DNA of 9,908 nucleotides from an uncultured Eubacteriales bacterium (lineage in GTDB: Bacteria; Bacillota_A; Clostridia; Lachnospirales; Lachnospiraceae), in assembly GCA_900321365.1 (NCBI GenBank), contig ONVT01000023.1:1-9908 (forward strand). Reading direction: 5' to 3'. A model generated the notes under the pieces. That model ran no database searches. It was not told the DNA's origin and saw only the letters and a list, made by a program, of their open reading frames with translations. Positions 7,901-9,908 of the stretch are shown here, piece by piece (the stretch's first letter is position 1; every line of letters starts with the position of its first letter). The position numbers and the translations under genes were made by a program.

Positions 7901-8051
7901 AGCTGCTGTTCTCTTTCATCTCGTCCTGCAGGGCAACCAGGGTCATCCGGGACTGTGACATCATGAGGATACAGCCGAACAGCACAACAGCAGCTATACC
8001 GGTCACTATGGTCAGTACAATTCTGAATGTAACCTTGTCTTTTTTTTGCAT
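4980..8051 (-). CDS. MscS-family mechanosensitive channel with two tandem extracytoplasmic Cache-like sensor domains
   Basis: A 1023-residue membrane protein, far longer than the roughly 280 residues of E. coli MscS. Order: TM1 (9-31); first extracytoplasmic domain (40-345) with a Cache signature around 273-345 (GYAFVWSD, then YYPD and a late DAWVV); TM2 (352-376); a basic cytosolic loop; TM3 (403-424); second extracytoplasmic domain (about 430-675) with GFVFAVDPD and WHPDTSLIGK (601-624); TM4 (677-700); TM5 (726-745); TM6 (766-790); TM7 (808-833); then the pore helix and MscS beta domain (835-930). The pore region reads GIGANSLVGD-IIAGVFLLVEG, followed by VGDMIEVGDFRGIVEDLG and IIPNKEI. Eight segments place the C-terminus in the cytosol, as in MscS. 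It probably gates ion or solute efflux in response to tension, ligand, or both. I chose ATG 8051, which has AAGGGA just upstream and lies 26 bp after the phosphatase stop. A start at 8099 would overlap that gene and has a poor site. Confidence 0.9.
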   Translation of the reverse strand: MQKKDKVTFRIVLTIVTGIAAVVLFGCILMMSQSRMTLVALQDEMKENSSYICEAFTLFEKSGKAIQTWSDDLHKAYFIMMRYALENDSDLAAEPALLEDMLSDMTGITGVQDIMMVDRDGNVLMSDTGFFKDLKDEMYAPLFRTFDTYEMEKLPVYSFSVENLLSRYSTAISAGNGTKIQTAQTEAEKTASDNVAQTETEKTASDNASPAVDPSWEESYYGQSNRFPILYSMVYDNQTAFVINDYGAIQLMYEDMTDAWNYVLKNEVIGSNGYAFVWSDRTGEILYYPDTKFKGSDISALGMDLDKIRDGEFVREKVNGQDMYLYPVYFSAQDAWVVCAVPAEELTRGRRMTGLLLWLLFGVLTADLVYYAVLLLKRKKATAGTRFLPFVRQRPESGRKTKLLIFTVFSTIVIFLSSFYLQTLYLMSDWAKNSNVQMEQIENGLKAQESLMRAIRQLYTDGNEKLVKLAEWYMEKHPEETTEQTLEILKDILGLENLAVMDGDRNVVAATSSYSPGDVNTESAGETGASGEEDDADLMAPTMGSALPILDNVSVTIPLTGENGSITGYLNAEYNLTIIGMVQMYNNLSGTLAMVQPGEGGFVFAVDPDSRKFTWHPDTSLIGKNALNYGLKESDLQDNLCKYIQLNKDTYYAVTGQYGNNLIYLTIRDSKLLQQRLPVSVTAAVAAFALLLLAGLWLYTCPREEGETEPEATRTPQEKTTEHKVFRNLIFGAALFAALLIAIRYFRRDAASESVLEYVLSGNWEHGLNVFALTASLIIILEGGLILFLLRRFTGLMTKMVSVRTETVVRMLVSLGSYVIVFFIGFRCLVYFGMDPATLLASAGVVSVVIGIGANSLVGDIIAGVFLLVEGNVQVGDMIEVGDFRGIVEDLGVRMTKIYNVDSEDIKIIPNKEIQNVVHMSAHLANLFLEYQICYEEDLERVEKLLIEELKTPDGRIPEMIGDLVYLGVRRLDDNGVALLVKARCHEAYRPRVTRAVNRKVYMMFRRNGIEVPFPQLTLHNGD
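7432..7509. repeat. Imperfect 39-bp tandem repeat in the first sensor domain of the channel
   Basis: Two adjacent copies start at 7432 and 7471 with a 39-bp (13-codon) period. They share the first 17 bases exactly and 31 of the first 35 positions. They encode TEAEKTASDN followed by TETEKTASDN (residues about 184-209), a polar, low-complexity insert between two parts of the first extracytoplasmic domain. The sequence differences show an older duplication than the 75-bp repeat. It is probably a flexible linker that expanded by slippage. Confidence 0.85.
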
Positions 8052-8077
8052 CTGTCCCTTCTCCCTTCCCCGCTTAC

Positions 8078-9805
8078 TCAGCGCATTGTCATCCGCCACA
8101 GCGCCAGTATCGCCATGTCGTCAAACGGTTCGCTGTCTTCCCTGAACAAGCTCACGGCGCGGCTGACGCCGGCCGGAATATCCCTGCGTGCATCTTCCGC
8201 AACGCCCGCATTGTCCGAATCTTTCTGCGCCTGCAGCATCCGGACAGCGTCCATCAGCCGGTCTGTTCCGAAAAAGTCATCCTGCGGGTTCATGGCTTCT
8301 GTCACGCCGTCAGTATAAAGCAGGATTCCTTCCCCCTCAGCCAGATGCAGACGATCGTCCAGGATCTGTGCATCCGCGGTCAGCCCGAGGGCAATTCCGC
8401 TGTCCGGCTGAAGGTATTCCGGCTCATCTTTCAGCAGGATGGGTTGCGTGTGTCCTGCGTTGGCATAACACAGCTCACCGGTGGGCAGATGCAGGACCGC
8501 TGCGAAGACCGTCGCGAACAGGCATTCCGGGTTCTGCGCAAACAGCTCGCAGTTGGCCTGGTTCAGTGCTTCCGCCGGACTGAGGCCGGCAATCAGTTTC
8601 TCACGAATAATCGACTTCGTCATCGCCATGAAGATCGCCGCGGAGATCCCCTTGCCGGAAACGTCTCCCATGAATACGCAGACATTGTCCTCGTCCTGCC
8701 ATAAACAGTCGTAGAAATCGCCGCCGACTACTCTGGCGGGACAGGTCATGGCGCGGATCCGGTACCCTTCGCCCTCCAGACTGCACTGCTCGGGCACCAG
8801 TCCGTTCTGGATCCGGCGGGCTACCTCCAGCTCTACATTGTTCTGAACCTTCTCCCGGGTCAGCTCCTCGATGTTTCTGACGTATGTGCTGATGTCCTCC
8901 GTCATCTTCTCGTAAGATTTTGCGATCTCTCCGATCTCGTCCCCGGACCGGATGTTGAGCGGTTCCGGCTTCGTCCGACTGTCCCCGGCAAAGTGGATCA
9001 TGCTGTCAGATATGGCTTTGATCGGCTGGATGATCTGCTTTCGGAGCAGATAATGATAGATCGTAATGGAGACCAGCATGATCAGCAGGATAGCAAGACC
9101 GATATGGAAAATAAGCGTCAGGCATGCCTTCTGTGTTTTGCTGAATGAGACATCGATCGCAGCCACCGCGACGATCCTGTCGTCCTGCCTGACAGGCGCA
9201 AGTGCTGTCCCGATCAGTTCACCTCCTGAGGTTTCCGTGAAAAAATCGGACTTTACATCGCCCTGCATCACGGCCATGATGTGTTCCTTCTCTTTTCCGG
9301 AGTACTGCCCGTGCACAATCGGATAATCGTCATTATCATCATCATCGAGATCGGAATCCCAGATGTAGATCAGCTCATCTTCCTCCGGAATGACTACATA
9401 GGCATACTCAATATCCCAGCCGAGGTTTCCGAATCCGACAACGAAGCTGTCGATCTCATTCCATAGCCTGCATACTTCGCACACCTCTTTCCCGTACTCT
9501 TCCTCTATCCTCTGATAGACTTCTTCCTTCGTAACAGGTTCCTTATCCGCCCCGGTATCTTCTGAGAATTCTTTCGCAATCTCATGCAGTATCGGCTCAT
9601 GCCGGAGAATCCCATCTATGTCGGCCTCATTGATCTCGAACCAGAGCAGGTTCGCATAGGCTTCCGCGGCAGACCGGATGGTGTCCATCTGCTGCCTGTA
9701 CAGCTGGATGCCTGCCGCCAGTCCGGTGCCGATGACGAGAATGATGCCCAGGACGGCGAGCATGCGGATGCTTTTTCTGCCAAGTGAATTCTTTTTATCT
9801 GACAT
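8078..9805 (-). CDS. Membrane sensor with HAMP and SpoIIE/RsbU-type PP2C serine phosphatase
   Basis: A 575-residue protein. TM1 (13-35) leads to an extracytoplasmic sensor region (36-228) ending in a Cache-like segment (TALAPVRQDDRIVAVAAIDVS). TM2 (229-254), a HAMP linker (about 254-308), a helical linker and the PP2C domain (about 330-572) follow. Metal-binding acidic residues are present: D363 (VGGDFYD), D381 (MGDVSGKG), D499 (LLYTDGVTEA) and D562-D563 (FDDMAILAL), with NAGH at 449-452, so the enzyme should be active. Such phosphatases usually dephosphorylate STAS anti-anti-sigma proteins in partner-switching stress pathways, but no such partner is encoded in this window. An unusual acidic run (DSDLDDDDNDD, 150-160) lies in the sensor region. 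The first gene of the three-gene operon; the channel gene starts 26 bp later. The start at ATG 9805 has a moderate site (GGAAAG, 9 bases upstream). Confidence 0.92.
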   Translation of the reverse strand: MSDKKNSLGRKSIRMLAVLGIILVIGTGLAAGIQLYRQQMDTIRSAAEAYANLLWFEINEADIDGILRHEPILHEIAKEFSEDTGADKEPVTKEEVYQRIEEEYGKEVCEVCRLWNEIDSFVVGFGNLGWDIEYAYVVIPEEDELIYIWDSDLDDDDNDDYPIVHGQYSGKEKEHIMAVMQGDVKSDFFTETSGGELIGTALAPVRQDDRIVAVAAIDVSFSKTQKACLTLIFHIGLAILLIMLVSITIYHYLLRKQIIQPIKAISDSMIHFAGDSRTKPEPLNIRSGDEIGEIAKSYEKMTEDISTYVRNIEELTREKVQNNVELEVARRIQNGLVPEQCSLEGEGYRIRAMTCPARVVGGDFYDCLWQDEDNVCVFMGDVSGKGISAAIFMAMTKSIIREKLIAGLSPAEALNQANCELFAQNPECLFATVFAAVLHLPTGELCYANAGHTQPILLKDEPEYLQPDSGIALGLTADAQILDDRLHLAEGEGILLYTDGVTEAMNPQDDFFGTDRLMDAVRMLQAQKDSDNAGVAEDARRDIPAGVSRAVSLFREDSEPFDDMAILALWRMTMR

Positions 9806-9822
9806 ATGGATGTTCTTTCCAT

Positions 9823-9852
9823 GTTATACTGGTTAACCTTAGCGATTTCCAA
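9823..9852 (-). promoter_or_regulatory. Possible promoter of the phosphatase-channel-kinase operon
   Basis: On the minus strand TTGGAA (9847-9852) and TATAAC (9823-9828) are separated by 18 bp. They match four and five of six consensus positions. The weakness is that transcription would begin about 10 bases before the start codon, leaving almost no leader and cutting into the ribosome binding site. The true promoter may lie further upstream, outside the window. Confidence 0.28.
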
Positions 9853-9857
9853 GCGTC

Positions 9858-9898
9858 AGCGCCGGAAAGCGCTTAGTTTAACCGCATATACCGCGGTT
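9858..9898. other. Two small inverted repeats upstream of the phosphatase gene
   Basis: AGCGC (9858-9862) pairs with GCGCT (9869-9873), and AACCGC (9880-9885) pairs with GCGGTT (9893-9898). The stretch GGAAAGCGCTTAGT (9864-9877) resembles a catabolite-responsive element around its CG centre but misses the conserved CA end. These could be an operator or the tail of an upstream gene's terminator. The window ends 10 bases later, so I cannot decide. Confidence 0.25.
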
Positions 9899-9908
9899 TT
9901 GGGCATGA

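Noticed and set aside
9616..9852. A 78-codon minus-strand frame overlapping the start of the phosphatase gene
   Set aside because: It is out of frame with the phosphatase, has Ser/Arg-rich low-complexity content, and shares the phosphatase gene's DNA.

Overview
The window looks like chromosomal DNA from an anaerobic Firmicute, most likely a Clostridia/Lachnospiraceae-type organism. The evidence is moderate GC (about half), Gram-positive style AGGAGG ribosome binding sites, a SpoIIE/RsbU-type phosphatase, and the mix of GGDEF, PHP and NRPS-like condensation proteins. The taxonomic call is inference. I saw no rRNA, tRNA, CRISPR array, transposase or phage gene. All six genes I support lie on the minus strand, so transcription runs from high to low coordinates.

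Region 9805 to 3320 is a probable three-gene operon with gaps of only 26 and 25 bp. In transcription order it encodes: (a) a membrane-anchored sensor with HAMP and a SpoIIE/PP2C serine phosphatase; (b) a 1023-residue mechanosensitive (MscS-type) channel with two tandem extracytoplasmic Cache-like domains; (c) a fusion of a (p)ppGpp-hydrolase-type HD domain with an aminoglycoside-phosphotransferase-like kinase. The kinase is interrupted by two identical, in-frame 75-bp repeats, each containing two perfect hairpins. This operon is the most unusual part of the window and reads like an envelope-sensing signalling unit, though its function is inference.

Region 3319 to 3010 is a 310-bp gene-free gap. 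It holds a good promoter (TTGCAC-17-TATAAT) for the next unit. Region 3003 to 969 is a two-gene unit with a 6-TM diguanylate cyclase (GGDEF) followed by a PHP-family metal-dependent phosphoesterase. A rho-independent terminator at 885-930 closes it.

Region 968 to 1 carries an intergenic segment with an 18-bp palindrome and a possible promoter. The first 236 codons of an NRPS-type condensation-domain protein follow and run off the left edge of the window.

Taken together, the window is dense in signal transduction: one PP2C phosphatase, one sensor-channel, one putative alarmone hydrolase/kinase, and one c-di-GMP synthase. No STAS anti-anti-sigma factor, anti-sigma kinase or sigma factor that would be the usual partner of a SpoIIE phosphatase is visible here.
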